A stretch of 64,000 nucleotides of DNA from Flavonifractor sp. An10 (GTDB lineage: Bacteria > Bacillota > Clostridia > Oscillospirales > Oscillospiraceae): contig NZ_NFMB01000002.1 in assembly GCF_002161215.1 (NCBI RefSeq), positions 460,199 to 524,198 on the forward strand. Reading direction: 5' to 3'. Both the position numbers and the translations under genes were made by a program. The notes under the pieces are model-generated. The model was given only the letters and a program-made list of their open reading frames with translations, was not told the DNA's origin and did not search any database. Positions 33,675 to 42,548 of this stretch are shown here, piece by piece; position 1 is the stretch's first letter, and every line of letters starts with the position of its first letter.

Positions 33675-34520
33675 TTACTTCCCCTCCAGTTCCGCGATTC
33701 TGGCGGCCAGCTCCGCCCGGGCCTTCTCAAACTGCTCGTCGTTGGGGGCCTTGCCGTGCCAGCCGTAGTCCCCCTCCATGAAGGACACGCCCCTGCCCTT
33801 CACCGTCCTGGCCAGGAGCACGGTGGGCATACCCTTGCAGGCCGCCGCGGCGGCAAAGGCGTCCTCCAGGGCCTGGAAGTCGTGGCCGTCCACGGGGATC
33901 ACGTTCCAGTTGAAGGCCGCGAACTTCTTGTCCAAAGGCTCGGAGGGCATTACGTCCGCCGTGGCCCCGTCGATCTGCAGGCCGTTCACGTCCACGATGG
34001 CGCACAGGTTGTCCAGGCGGTACTTGGCCGCCGCCATGGCGGCCTCCCACACCTGGCCCTCCTCGATCTCGCCGTCGCCCAGCAGGGTGTACACCCGGTA
34101 ATCCCGGCCGTCGGCCTTGCCCGCCAGGGCCATGCCCACGGCGGCGGAGATGCCCTGGCCCAGGCTGCCGGTGGACATGTCCACGCCGGGCACGTGGTGC
34201 ATCTCCGCGTGGCCGGACATCTGCCCGTCAATGCGGCGGAACTCCTTCAGCCGCTCCACGGGGAAGAAGCCCCGCTGGGCCAGCGTGGGGTAGAGGGCGG
34301 GGGTGCAGTGGCCCTTGGAGAGCACAAAGCGATCCCGGGCGGGGTCGCGGGGCTGCTCCGGGTTCACCCGCATCACCCGGAAGTAGAGCTCTGTCAGGAT
34401 GTCCATGGCGGACAGGGAGCCGCCGATGTGGCCCGACGCCGCCCGATGTACCATCTCCATCGCCAGCAGCCGGCTCCTGGCCGCGGTCAGGGCCAGGTCG
34501 TGCATGTTCGTCTGTTCCAT
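33675..34520 (-). CDS. Transketolase, N-terminal subunit
   Basis: 281 residues from ATG 34520, which follows AGGTGAATCGG; an upstream start has no site. The thiamine diphosphate domain is complete: ASGHIGGSLSAMDIL, SKGHCTPALYP and the metal-binding GDGEIEEGQVWEAAMAAAKY. It forms the active site together with the C-terminal subunit encoded next. The operon order is N-subunit, C-subunit, HAD phosphatase. Confidence 0.94.
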   Translation of the reverse strand: MEQTNMHDLALTAARSRLLAMEMVHRAASGHIGGSLSAMDILTELYFRVMRVNPEQPRDPARDRFVLSKGHCTPALYPTLAQRGFFPVERLKEFRRIDGQMSGHAEMHHVPGVDMSTGSLGQGISAAVGMALAGKADGRDYRVYTLLGDGEIEEGQVWEAAMAAAKYRLDNLCAIVDVNGLQIDGATADVMPSEPLDKKFAAFNWNVIPVDGHDFQALEDAFAAAAACKGMPTVLLARTVKGRGVSFMEGDYGWHGKAPNDEQFEKARAELAARIAELEGK

Positions 34521-34740
34521 CCGATTCACCTTTCCGTTTTTTCCGGCCCGGGGGCCGGACATTTTCCCGAACTCTAGTATATCCTACCAAACCCGCCGTT
34601 TCAACTGTTGGCCGAGAAAAAATCCCACGAAAAAAGGCCCGCGCCGCCGACCGGATGCCGCAGAGTGCCAAAGGGGCCGGGCCAGGGGACAAAGAAAGCC
34701 CTCCGGAAAGCCTGTAGGCATTTTCGGAGGGCTGCCGGGT

Positions 34741-36099
34741 CTATGCCTTTTTCCGGTACTCGATGTGCAGGGAGCCGCGGCCCAGGGGGATGTTCAGGGC
34801 CTCGGGCAGGGAGACGGGGCGGGCGGAGGCCGCCACGGCGTCCCGCACCAGGGCGTCCATGCGGAACACCGACAGGAGCACCCCGGCCAGGGCCGCGTCC
34901 ACCAGCAGGAAGGTGACGCCGTAGGACAGAAAGGGGAGGGAGAGGGCGCCGGACGGCCACCAGCCCAGGTTGTAGAGCCAGTAGATGGCGGCCTGGAACA
35001 GCAGGGGGCAGAGGGCCGCCAGGGCCGTCAGCTTCCCGGTGCGGCTGCGCAGGCGGAAAATCCGCCGGAGCAGGAGGGCGGCAAGCAGGATGATGCCGGC
35101 CGCGGCCGCCCAGAACACCCACCGGCCCAGCCCCTGGGAGACCTCGGCCAGAAGCAGGTCGGGAGAGGTATAGGTGACCTCGCCGGCGCGCAGATGGGCA
35201 TACCACCAGCCGTAACCGAAGGGATCCAGCGCCGGGTTCCAGAACGCAGCCATGCGCATCTGGGCGTAGTCGCTTCGCGCCAGCTGGTATCCCATCCCCA
35301 GCGCCGCCGTCAGGGCGGGCCCCAGGGCGGCCAGGGCGTTCCACCGGCGCTTTCCCCGGAACCAGCCCAGCCGGACGGCGGTCAGCAGCACTACCAGCAT
35401 ACTGCCCGCGCTCACCAGCCAGGCGGTGAGGTGGGGGGCCAGCAGGGCGGTGAAGGGGAGCGCCAGCGCGGCAATTCCGCAGAGGAGCACAGCCAGGGGG
35501 CCCTTTCCGCGCAGGGTAACCAGCAGAGCGGCAAAAGGTACAGGCAGGAGCAGGACGGGGTAGACAAGAAGATAGTAGACGGGCAGAGTCCACCAATCCC
35601 TCAGCCAAGTGGACGGTATCAAAAGAAAGCTCAGACAGAGGACGGCCATTGCCGCTGTCGGCACCCACCTGCGGCGGAAGAGAAGGGTGTAGTCAGAAAA
35701 CCAGAGGCACACCAGCACCCCCACGGCCAGCACCAGCCCCACGGCCTGCCGCCGGAAATAGTAGTCGGATGCACTATCCCCGGTAACCTGGCAGGCCAGC
35801 AGCTGAAGCGTCAGCCCAACGCCCAGCAGCACCGCCACCGTCAGCGCCAGCCGCCAGCAGCTCCGGGGCCGGTGGAGCCGATCCAGCTCCCGTCCCACCG
35901 CCTCCGGCTCCCCCATCTCGGCCACGGCGGCGGCCAGGGCCTCGCCGGGGCTCTGCCCCTCCGCCTCGAAGGCGGCGGCCTGGTCGGCGATGTGGTCGGA
36001 CAGCTCCCGCAGCAGGGGCCGCCTCGCCCGCTTCCAGCGGATCTGGGCCCCCACCGCCTCCAGGTATTCGTTCAGCTGCTCACGCGCCACAGCAGTCAC
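34741..36099 (-). CDS. SEDS-like (FtsW/RodA-type) membrane protein with permease-prefix domain
   Basis: 452 residues. Residues 1-80 form a helical domain (EQLNEYLEAVGAQIRW, LLRELSDHIADQAAAFEAEGQSPGEALAAAVAEMGEPEAVG) of the type in DUF1700 and permease-prefix proteins. About ten membrane segments follow. Near the end LPFLSYGVTFLLVDAALAGVLLSVFR matches the last SEDS helix, and SPDLLLAEVSQGLG resembles the SEDS loop with its Asp. SEDS proteins polymerise or flip peptidoglycan precursors. With its PadR regulator upstream it is probably stress-inducible; enzymatic activity is unproven. Confidence 0.7.
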   Translation of the reverse strand: MTAVAREQLNEYLEAVGAQIRWKRARRPLLRELSDHIADQAAAFEAEGQSPGEALAAAVAEMGEPEAVGRELDRLHRPRSCWRLALTVAVLLGVGLTLQLLACQVTGDSASDYYFRRQAVGLVLAVGVLVCLWFSDYTLLFRRRWVPTAAMAVLCLSFLLIPSTWLRDWWTLPVYYLLVYPVLLLPVPFAALLVTLRGKGPLAVLLCGIAALALPFTALLAPHLTAWLVSAGSMLVVLLTAVRLGWFRGKRRWNALAALGPALTAALGMGYQLARSDYAQMRMAAFWNPALDPFGYGWWYAHLRAGEVTYTSPDLLLAEVSQGLGRWVFWAAAAGIILLAALLLRRIFRLRSRTGKLTALAALCPLLFQAAIYWLYNLGWWPSGALSLPFLSYGVTFLLVDAALAGVLLSVFRMDALVRDAVAASARPVSLPEALNIPLGRGSLHIEYRKKA

Positions 36100-36424
36100 C
36101 CCCCTCCAGCACGCCCCGCACCGCGTCAGCGTAGGCGTACCACTCCGCCCGCTGTCCGGCCAGGGCCTCCCGGCCCTCCCGGGTGATGGAATAGGTGCGC
36201 CGGGTGCGGCCGTTGACCGTGCCGTCGCTGGAGGTCACCCAGCCCTGGGCCTCCAGCGTGTGAAGCAGGGGATAGAGGGTGCCCGCCTTCAGGTGGAAGA
36301 TCTCCCTGGACTGGGCCCGCAGGGCCTCCACCATCTCATAGCCGTACATGTCCCTGCGCTCCAGCAGGGCCAGCAGCAGCATGCCCGTGCCGCCGGGGGC
36401 GCCCCGCCCATCGGATTTTGCCAT
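36080..36424 (-). CDS. PadR-family repressor
   Basis: 114 residues from ATG 36424, behind GAGGTG. The winged helix (LLLALLERRDMYGYEMVEALR, FHLKAGTLYPLLHTLEAQGWV, RTRRTYSITREGREAL) is typical of PadR, with a short C-terminal dimer helix. PadR proteins repress their own promoter and respond to phenolics or cell-wall drugs. It overlaps the SEDS-like gene by 20 bases; a consensus promoter with two operator copies lies just upstream. Confidence 0.92.
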   Translation of the reverse strand: MAKSDGRGAPGGTGMLLLALLERRDMYGYEMVEALRAQSREIFHLKAGTLYPLLHTLEAQGWVTSSDGTVNGRTRRTYSITREGREALAGQRAEWYAYADAVRGVLEGGDCCGA

Positions 36425-36437
36425 AGTCCTCACCTCG

Positions 36438-36488
36438 ATAGATAGATGATCTATGTATCATTATAGATAGATGATCTATCTATGTCAA
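36438..36488 (-). promoter_or_regulatory. Consensus promoter with two PadR operator copies
   Basis: On the minus strand TTGACA (36,483-36,488) and TATAAT (36,460-36,465) are 17 bases apart. The 17-mer ATAGATAGATGATCTAT occurs twice (36,438-36,454 and 36,463-36,479), each with the palindrome ATAGAT-G-ATCTAT. One copy fills the spacer and the other covers the start region. Confidence 0.75.
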
Positions 36489-36503
36489 GAGGCAGTTTGA
36501 CCG

Positions 36504-37481
36504 TCAGCTCCGGCGGGCGGCCCGCCGCTCCCAGACCGCGCCCGCCCAGGCCGCGGCCAGATAGAACAGCAGCAGGAACAGGGGCCAATAGTAGAACAGG
36601 AAAACCGGGAACATGTGGTCGGGGGAGAGGAAGAATACCAGTCTGTCCAGCCCGAAGGAGAGGAGCCAGGCGGCCAGCACCACAAAGGGACGGCGGCGGT
36701 ACCCGCCCCAGGGCAGGGGGAACAGGGCGGCCAGCAAGACGAGCTCCTCTGATTGATAGGGCTTTGGATAGTAGAAGCCGGGGCTCACATCTATGGAGAT
36801 TAGAGCCGGAATCCGCAGAAGGTGCAATACAATGGTTGCGGTGGCAAACAGCCCAACCGTCAGACCCAGCCGCAGGAGGGCGGGCCGGTCAAACTGCCTC
36901 CAGGCGGCCCTGACTGCCAAACCGAGGAACAGGAGCAGCGGGAGAAAGAGCAGCCAGTCCAAAAATATCTGAAAAGGGGTGGAAAAGCGGTAGACAGCGG
37001 GAATCAGAACATTCCACGGGGAAAGAATCGAGGTGATTTGGAAATAGACCACCAGGAACATCCAGAAGCTCAGGCCCAGACAGAGCCCCAGGTGTTCCTG
37101 CACATACCAGCACAGCAGCCCGGCCAGCACCAGCCACAGGGTGAGGTAGATCAGCAGGGTGGTGCAGAACAGAAGGGAGCCCACCCCGCCGCACACCAGC
37201 AGCACGATGGCGGCGATTCTCCGCCCTCCTGCGGGGCCGGAGGCCGGGCGGGGCCGCTCCAGCCGGCCCGCCGGGGCGGGGGCGGCCTCCCCCTTCACCA
37301 GCTCGTCCAGGGTGAGTCCGAAGAGCTCCCCCAGCTTCACCAGCTTGTCCAGCTCCGGCACGCTGGTGTTGTTCTCCCACTTGGACACCGACTGCCGGGA
37401 CACCCCCAGCGCGTCGGCCACCTCCCCCTGGGAGAGATTGCGCGCCTTGCGGAGCTGATAGAGCCGCTCACCCAGATCCAT
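36504..37481 (-). CDS. XRE-type regulator fused to a membrane domain
   Basis: 325 residues. Residues 5-60 are a Cro/C1 helix-turn-helix (LYQLRKARNLSQGEVADALGVSRQSVSKWENNTSVP). After a Pro/Ala-rich linker (68-88), seven or eight membrane segments fill the rest. The architecture ties DNA binding to the membrane, so it could sense lipid, envelope stress or a ligand. I know no ligand. It is a single gene between the PadR promoter and the SDR. Confidence 0.85.
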   Translation of the reverse strand: MDLGERLYQLRKARNLSQGEVADALGVSRQSVSKWENNTSVPELDKLVKLGELFGLTLDELVKGEAAPAPAGRLERPRPASGPAGGRRIAAIVLLVCGGVGSLLFCTTLLIYLTLWLVLAGLLCWYVQEHLGLCLGLSFWMFLVVYFQITSILSPWNVLIPAVYRFSTPFQIFLDWLLFLPLLLFLGLAVRAAWRQFDRPALLRLGLTVGLFATATIVLHLLRIPALISIDVSPGFYYPKPYQSEELVLLAALFPLPWGGYRRRPFVVLAAWLLSFGLDRLVFFLSPDHMFPVFLFYYWPLFLLLFYLAAAWAGAVWERRAARRS

Positions 37482-37595
37482 GGCGAAACCACCTTCCTTT
37501 CCTCACCAGTGTACCAGAAAGCGGGGAAACTGTCGAGCAACCGGCCTTGAAAATGGCGCAACCGCCGGTTGCACCAGGAACTGTGGGCAAAAAGG

Positions 37596-37622
37596 GGGCG
37601 GCGGACTTTAAGTCCGCCGCCC
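37596..37622 (-). terminator. Terminator of the 37,647 SDR gene
   Basis: A 13-bp perfect stem (GGGCGGCGGACTT and AAGTCCGCCGCCC, one-base centre), then CCTTTTTG on the minus strand. Confidence 0.85.
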
Positions 37623-37646
37623 GGTGGATAGGAGAGAGAAGGAGGA

Positions 37647-38420
37647 TTACATAGAGGTATAGCCGCCGTCCACGGGTACCATGACGCCGTTGACGTAGCT
37701 GGAGGAGGGGGAGGCCAGGAAGATGGCGGTGGTGTCCAGCTCGCCCTCTCTGCCGTAGCGCTCCATGGGAATGGCGCCCTTGGCGTACTCCTTGAACCAG
37801 TCGGTGTCCAGGGTGTCCTTGGTCAGCGGCGTCCAGAAGTAGCCGGGGCAGATGGCGTTGACGGTGATGCCGTACTTGCCCCACTCGCAGGCCAGGGCCC
37901 GGGTCAGGTTCACCACGCCGCCCTTGGCCGCGTGATAGGGGGAGGCGGGGGCGATCTTGTTGCCCACCAGGCCGTACATGGAGGCGATGTTGATGATGCG
38001 GCCGTACTTGGCGGGGATCATGGCGGCCCTGGCTACCTCCCGGGCCATCTTGAAGGTGCCGAACAGGTCGATGTTCAGCTCGTTGCTGAACTGGTCGTCG
38101 GTGATCTCCTCGGCGGGGGCCACGGCACCGGTGCCGGCGTTGTTGATCAGGATGTCGATGCGGCCGAAGTGATCCATCACGGCCTTCACCGCGTCCTGCA
38201 CCATCTGGGTGTCGGTGATGTCGCAGCGGACGGCCAGGGTCTCCACTCCATAGGTGTCGTGGAGCTCCTTGGCCACGGCGTCGATTTTCTCCTGGCGGCG
38301 GGCCAGGGCCACAATTTTGCACCCCTGGTTGGCCAGAGCGTGGGCCATCTGGACGCCCAGGCCGGTGGAGCAGCCGGTGACCACCGCCACCTGGCCGGTG
38401 AGATCAAAATAGGATTTCAT
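37647..38420 (-). CDS. Short-chain dehydrogenase (gluconate 5-dehydrogenase-like)
   Basis: 257 residues. Cofactor motif VTGCSTGLGVQMA (14-26), NNAGTGAVAP and the active site with Ser in NIASMYGL, Tyr in ASPYHAAKGG and Lys four residues on. LACEWGKYGITVNAICPGYFWTPLT resembles sugar-acid dehydrogenases of the gluconate 5-dehydrogenase type. The substrate is not set by the neighbours. An AT-rich promoter with an inverted repeat lies upstream. Confidence 0.9.
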   Translation of the reverse strand: MKSYFDLTGQVAVVTGCSTGLGVQMAHALANQGCKIVALARRQEKIDAVAKELHDTYGVETLAVRCDITDTQMVQDAVKAVMDHFGRIDILINNAGTGAVAPAEEITDDQFSNELNIDLFGTFKMAREVARAAMIPAKYGRIINIASMYGLVGNKIAPASPYHAAKGGVVNLTRALACEWGKYGITVNAICPGYFWTPLTKDTLDTDWFKEYAKGAIPMERYGREGELDTTAIFLASPSSSYVNGVMVPVDGGYTSM

Positions 38421-38439
38421 GGAAAGGACTCCTTTCTTA

Positions 38440-38520
38440 GGAAAATATAACTTTGTTCAATTATTTATACTAAATAGTATATTTAATATGATTAAAGTAT
38501 AATCCTGCGGAGCGGCTCTG
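38440..38520 (-). promoter_or_regulatory. AT-rich control region of the SDR gene
   Basis: An AT-rich island in a GC-rich area with the dyad TATACT-AAAT-AGTATA (38,467-38,482), a likely operator or promoter element for the leftward SDR gene. The exact boxes are uncertain. Confidence 0.4.
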
Positions 38521-38575
38521 TCAATGGGGAGAGTCTACGGAAAACAAGCCCTGAATTTGGGGATTTTGTCAGATA

Positions 38576-38617
38576 CCAAAAAGTCCGTACCCCGAAAGAG
38601 GGATACGGACTTTTTGA
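38576..38617 (-). terminator. Terminator of the esterase gene
   Basis: AAAAAGTCCGTACCC pairs with GGGATACGGACTTTTT around a 7-base loop, with T residues on both strands. Confidence 0.85.
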
Positions 38618-38623
38618 AGCGGC

Positions 38624-39586
38624 TTACAGGGTTTCCAGCAGGAACCGCCCAATGCTCTCCATGGCCTCGGTGGCCTTTTTCATGGGGAACATCTGGAACA
38701 CGTGCCACAGCTCCGTCCACACCTCCAGCCGGCAGGGCACCGCCGCCTGCACCAGCCGATCCCGCAGGCGGATGGAGTCGGACAGCAGGATCTCATTGGT
38801 GCCCGCCTGGATCAGGGTGGGGGGGAAGCCGGACAGATCGGCGAACAGGGGGGACAGGCAGGGATCTGACCAGTCCCGGCCGTGGGCGTAGGCGTCCCGC
38901 ACGGCGTGGATATAGTTGAGGGTGAGCACCGGGTCGATGTCGGCCCGCTCCTGGTAGGACTTGCCGCTGGCGGTCATGTCCGTCCAGGGGGAGAGGAGGA
39001 TCAGGGCCCGGGGGAGCCGCCGCCCGGCGGTCTTGAGCAGGTGGGTGAGCACCAGGGCCAGGTTGCCCCCGGCGGAGTCCCCGGCCACCACCACGTCCCG
39101 GGCACCGTAGCCCTGGTACATCAGATAGTCCCAGGCCTTCATGGCGTCCTCCACGGCGGCGGGATAGGGGTTCTCTGGGGCCAGCCGGTACTCGAAGGAG
39201 AGCACCTGCCAGCCGGTGACGTTGGCCAGCTTGGAGGCCAGAATCCGGGAATAGCCCAGGTTGCCGCTGGTATACCCGCCGCCGTGGCAGTACAGCACCG
39301 CCCGCCGGCGGTCGTGTCCCCGGTGAGGGCGCACCCAGGCGCAGTTCATGCCCTCCAGCTGGAAGGGCTCCCAGCTCATGCCCGCCATGGGGGCCACCAG
39401 GCGGCCCAGCAGCTCCTGCCCCCGGCGCTGCTTCTCCAGATCCTCCACGTCCATGACCTCCGGCGTGGTGGCGGTGTGGACGGCCTTCAGCGCCCGCAGA
39501 AAGGGGGCCAGACGGCGCTTCTCGTCGTCCTGGCGCTGTTCCGGCGTGCGGCGGGTCAGCTTCATGCGGATGGGATCCTGTTCCAT
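38624..39586 (-). CDS. Hormone-sensitive-lipase-type esterase
   Basis: 320 residues. The oxyanion motif (YCHGGGYTSG, about 98-107), the nucleophile GDSAGGNLAL, Asp in IQAGTNEILLSDS and His in LWHVFQMFP place it in family IV esterases. There is no signal peptide. It hydrolyses short acyl or aryl esters. It stands alone between two terminators. Confidence 0.92.
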   Translation of the reverse strand: MEQDPIRMKLTRRTPEQRQDDEKRRLAPFLRALKAVHTATTPEVMDVEDLEKQRRGQELLGRLVAPMAGMSWEPFQLEGMNCAWVRPHRGHDRRRAVLYCHGGGYTSGNLGYSRILASKLANVTGWQVLSFEYRLAPENPYPAAVEDAMKAWDYLMYQGYGARDVVVAGDSAGGNLALVLTHLLKTAGRRLPRALILLSPWTDMTASGKSYQERADIDPVLTLNYIHAVRDAYAHGRDWSDPCLSPLFADLSGFPPTLIQAGTNEILLSDSIRLRDRLVQAAVPCRLEVWTELWHVFQMFPMKKATEAMESIGRFLLETL

Positions 39587-39643
39587 AGGGCAGTCCTCCT
39601 TGTCTGTGTCGGGTATTATAGCATGCCCATGGGAAAAAGAAAA

Positions 39644-39670
39644 GACCCGCCGCAGAAGATGCGGCGGGTC
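39644..39670 (-). terminator. Terminator hairpin, copy 1 of a 27-base duplication
   Basis: GACCCGCCGC-AGAAGAT-GCGGCGGGTC, followed on the minus strand by TTTTCTTTTT. An identical 27-base copy lies at 39,834-39,860, right after lysA. Confidence 0.85.
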
Positions 39671-39833
39671 CGAGGCCGTCGATAGACCATCCTGCTGAAG
39701 GATTCGGAGGGAAGGATAGTGTGAAAGGGAACCGTCAGGGTTCCCTTTCGCGTTGGATCAAACAACTTTTTGAAACTTCAAAAAAGTTTCAAAAAGTTCA
39801 GCAGCCTGTCGAAAAGACTTTTCGACAGGCTGA
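39671..39833. repeat. 163-base insert between duplicated hairpins, with repeat copy 2
   Basis: It contains the hairpin GAAAGGGAACC-GTCA-GGTTCCCTTTC and, at 39,757-39,833, the two-hairpin repeat also present inverted at 24,843. The insert is bounded by identical 27-base copies of a terminator, as if it had entered that terminator with target duplication. Confidence 0.65.
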
Positions 39834-39860
39834 GACCCGCCGCAGAAGATGCGGCGGGTC
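39834..39860 (-). terminator. Terminator hairpin, copy 2, directly after lysA
   Basis: Identical to 39,644-39,670 over 27 bases, but without a T tract after it on the minus strand. It begins ten bases after the lysA stop codon. Confidence 0.6.
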
Positions 39861-39869
39861 TCAGCCGGC

Positions 39870-41171
39870 TTACAGGTCGTTGCGGCACAGATCCTCCAGG
39901 GACTCCCGGCGGACGGCCACGTAGGACTCGCTGCCGCCCCGCAGCATGACGATGGGGGGGCGGGGCAGGCGGTTGTAGTTGGACGCCATGGAGTAGTTGT
40001 AGGCGCCGGTGGTGCACACCGCCAGGATATCCCCCCGGCCCACGCTCTCGGGCAGGGAGATGTGCTCCTGGATGATGTCGCCGCTCTCACAGCAGCGGCC
40101 CACCACCGAGCACGCAAAGGTGCGGGGCTCGTCCATCCGGCTGGCCGGCAGGCAGGTGTAGTCCGCCTTGTACAGGGCGAAGCGGGGGTTGTCCGGCATG
40201 CCGCCGTCGATGGAGACATAGTTCTTGTAGCCGGGGATCTGCTTCACCGTGCCCACGGTGTAGAGGGTGAGGCCGGCGTCCGCCACAATGCTGCGGCCGG
40301 GCTCCATGTGGATCTCCGGCAGGGCGATGCCCAGCCGCTCGCAGGCCCCCTTGGCCGCGGCGGCCACCTGGCCCACCTTGGTGTCCACATCCAGATAGGG
40401 GTCGCTCTCCACGTAGCGCACGCCGTAGCCGCCGCCCAGATCCAGCTGCCGGGTCACAAAGCCGTGCTTTTTTTCCATATCGGCGATGAACTCCAGCATG
40501 ATCACCGCCGCCCGCTCAAACACGTCCTCGGCAAAGACCTGGGAGCCCACGTGGCAGTGGAAGCCCACCAGCTCCACATGGGGCTGCCCCAGGGTGTAGA
40601 CGGTGATCTCCTCGGCCTGGCCGGTCTCGATGGCGCTGCCGAACTTGGAGTCCACCTTGCCGGTGGAGATGGCCTCGTAGGTGTGGGGGTCGATGCCGGG
40701 GGTGAGGCGGAGCAGCACCTTCTGCCGGATGCCCCTGCGGGCGGCCTCGGCCTCGATGGCCTTGATCTCCTCCACATTGTCGGCCACGAAGTATCCGATG
40801 CCGTGCTCCATGCTGTAGCGGATGTCCTCGTCGGTCTTGTTGTTGCTGTGGAAGTAGGCCTGTCCCAGGTCATAGCCCGCCTGGAGGGCGGTGTAGATCT
40901 CGCCGGAGGACACCACGTCGATGCCCATGCCCTCCTCCTTCATGATCTCATAGATGCGCTTGAAGGAGTTGGCCTTGCTGGCATACAGGGGGCGGGCGCC
41001 GGGGCCGAAGTGCTTGCGGAAGGCCTGGGTGTACACCCGGCAGTTGTGCCGGATCCGATCCTCGTCCATCAGGTAGAGGGGGGTGCCGTACTGCTTGGCC
41101 AGCTCCACGGTGTCCTGCCCGGCGAAGAGCAGGCGGCCGCTGGGGGAGACGGTGAGGTTGTCGCAGATCAT
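39870..41171 (-). CDS. lysA: Diaminopimelate decarboxylase
   Basis: 433 residues. The pyridoxal-phosphate Lys is Lys66 in YASKANSF. LDLGGGYGVRY binds the phosphate, EPGRSIVADAG follows, and CCESGDIIQ supplies the Cys and Asp of the partner subunit. It makes lysine from meso-diaminopimelate, the last step of lysine synthesis. The symporter gene lies upstream with dapF beyond it, so a lysine/diaminopimelate cluster is present, though each may have its own promoter. Confidence 0.95.
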   Translation of the reverse strand: MICDNLTVSPSGRLLFAGQDTVELAKQYGTPLYLMDEDRIRHNCRVYTQAFRKHFGPGARPLYASKANSFKRIYEIMKEEGMGIDVVSSGEIYTALQAGYDLGQAYFHSNNKTDEDIRYSMEHGIGYFVADNVEEIKAIEAEAARRGIRQKVLLRLTPGIDPHTYEAISTGKVDSKFGSAIETGQAEEITVYTLGQPHVELVGFHCHVGSQVFAEDVFERAAVIMLEFIADMEKKHGFVTRQLDLGGGYGVRYVESDPYLDVDTKVGQVAAAAKGACERLGIALPEIHMEPGRSIVADAGLTLYTVGTVKQIPGYKNYVSIDGGMPDNPRFALYKADYTCLPASRMDEPRTFACSVVGRCCESGDIIQEHISLPESVGRGDILAVCTTGAYNYSMASNYNRLPRPPIVMLRGGSESYVAVRRESLEDLCRNDL

Positions 41172-41241
41172 GCTGCACGTCCTTTCTGAGTTCGGCCGGG
41201 GGCGTTGTCCGCCCCCGGCCGTTTCCTTGGTAGAGTGGAAA

Positions 41242-42501
41242 TTACTTGGCGGCCTTGGCGCTCTTGGCGGCGATGGCCTTGTCCAGCCAGTCCTTGCCGT
41301 CGGTGATGCGGGCCACGATGTAGGAGACCACGTAGTCGCCGGAGGAGTTGATCATGGTGGCGGGGGGATCCACCAGGTTGCCGATGGCCACCAGGATGGG
41401 GAAGGCGATCTCGATCTGCTGGGGGAAGAAGATGGTGCAGATGATATACTCGCCGATGTAGCCGCCGCCGGGCACGCCGGACATGCCCACGGAGGACAGC
41501 ACCGCCACGGCCACCACGGCGGGCAGCATGCTCCAGCTCATGTCAGCGCCCATGGCGCCCAGCACGAAGGCGATCTTCAGCACGCAGGAGAAGCAGGAGC
41601 CGTCCATGTGCATGGTGGCGCCCATGGGGATGACCATGTCGGCCACGTCCTTGGGGATGCCGGTGTCCTCCGCCTCCTTCAGGTTGGTGGGGATGGTGGC
41701 GGTGGAGGAGCAGGTGCCCAGGGACATGAGGGCGGGACGGGCGATATGCCGGAACATGGTCTTGATGCCGTGCTTGCCACCGCCGATGTAGGCGAAGATG
41801 GGGAAGGCGGTGAAGATGTAGATGAAGCACAGGGGGTAGTACACGATCAGGGCGCGGCCGTAGGCGGCGGTCACCTGAGAGCCGTAGGTGGCCACCAGGT
41901 CGGCGAAGATGGCGAAGAAGGCGATGGGGGCATAGTAGGTGATGATCTGCACGAAGGACATCATCACCTCGGTCAGGCCGTTGAGGAACTTGCCGATGAT
42001 GTGGTCGGGGCCGCCCACCAGGTTGGTGGCGAAGCCGAAGAAGATGGAGAACACGATCAGGGGCAGCATGGCGCTGCGGCTGAGCAGGCCCACAAAGTCG
42101 TCGGTGGTGAAGAAGTTGACGATCATGTCGGCGATGGAGGCGTGCTCACCCATGGCCTCGCTGGTGAAGTCATGCCAGGGCTCCAGCACCGGGGGGAAGA
42201 TTTTCATGATGACGAACATGATCACGGCGGCGATGGCGCCGGTGACCACGAAGGTGATCACCGTAGTGCCCATGATCTTGCCGGCCCGCTTGCGGCTGCG
42301 CACGCTGGCCACGGAGTTGGCGATGGACGCGAACACCAGAGGCACCACCACGCAGAACATCATGTTGATGAACACGGTGCCCAGGGGGGCGATGAGGGTG
42401 CCGAAGCTGGGGGCCACAAAGCCCACGATGCAGCCCGCCACCATGGAGCCCAGCATGAGAGCCAGGAACCGGTAGTTTTTCATCACAGCAGATTTGTCCA
42501 T
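41242..42501 (-). CDS. Dicarboxylate/amino acid:cation symporter (DAACS)
   Basis: 419 residues with eight membrane segments and two re-entrant hairpins. The Ser-rich hairpin reads MSLGTCSSTATIPTNLK, and helix 7 contains GATMHMDGSCFS where many relatives have NMDGT. The end has GVPGGGYIGEYIICTIFF. The family imports glutamate, aspartate, serine or C4 dicarboxylates with sodium or protons. It lies between lysA and dapF and is preceded by a consensus promoter and a terminator-like leader hairpin. Confidence 0.92.
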   Translation of the reverse strand: MDKSAVMKNYRFLALMLGSMVAGCIVGFVAPSFGTLIAPLGTVFINMMFCVVVPLVFASIANSVASVRSRKRAGKIMGTTVITFVVTGAIAAVIMFVIMKIFPPVLEPWHDFTSEAMGEHASIADMIVNFFTTDDFVGLLSRSAMLPLIVFSIFFGFATNLVGGPDHIIGKFLNGLTEVMMSFVQIITYYAPIAFFAIFADLVATYGSQVTAAYGRALIVYYPLCFIYIFTAFPIFAYIGGGKHGIKTMFRHIARPALMSLGTCSSTATIPTNLKEAEDTGIPKDVADMVIPMGATMHMDGSCFSCVLKIAFVLGAMGADMSWSMLPAVVAVAVLSSVGMSGVPGGGYIGEYIICTIFFPQQIEIAFPILVAIGNLVDPPATMINSSGDYVVSYIVARITDGKDWLDKAIAAKSAKAAK

Positions 42502-42548
42502 AACAATACCTCTCTTTCTTCAAAACCCTTGCCAAAGGATACAAGAAA

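Noticed and set aside
36430..36490. A short CRISPR-like array of ATAGATAG repeats
   Set aside because: Only two copies, 25 bases apart, overlapping a promoter; operator sites explain them.
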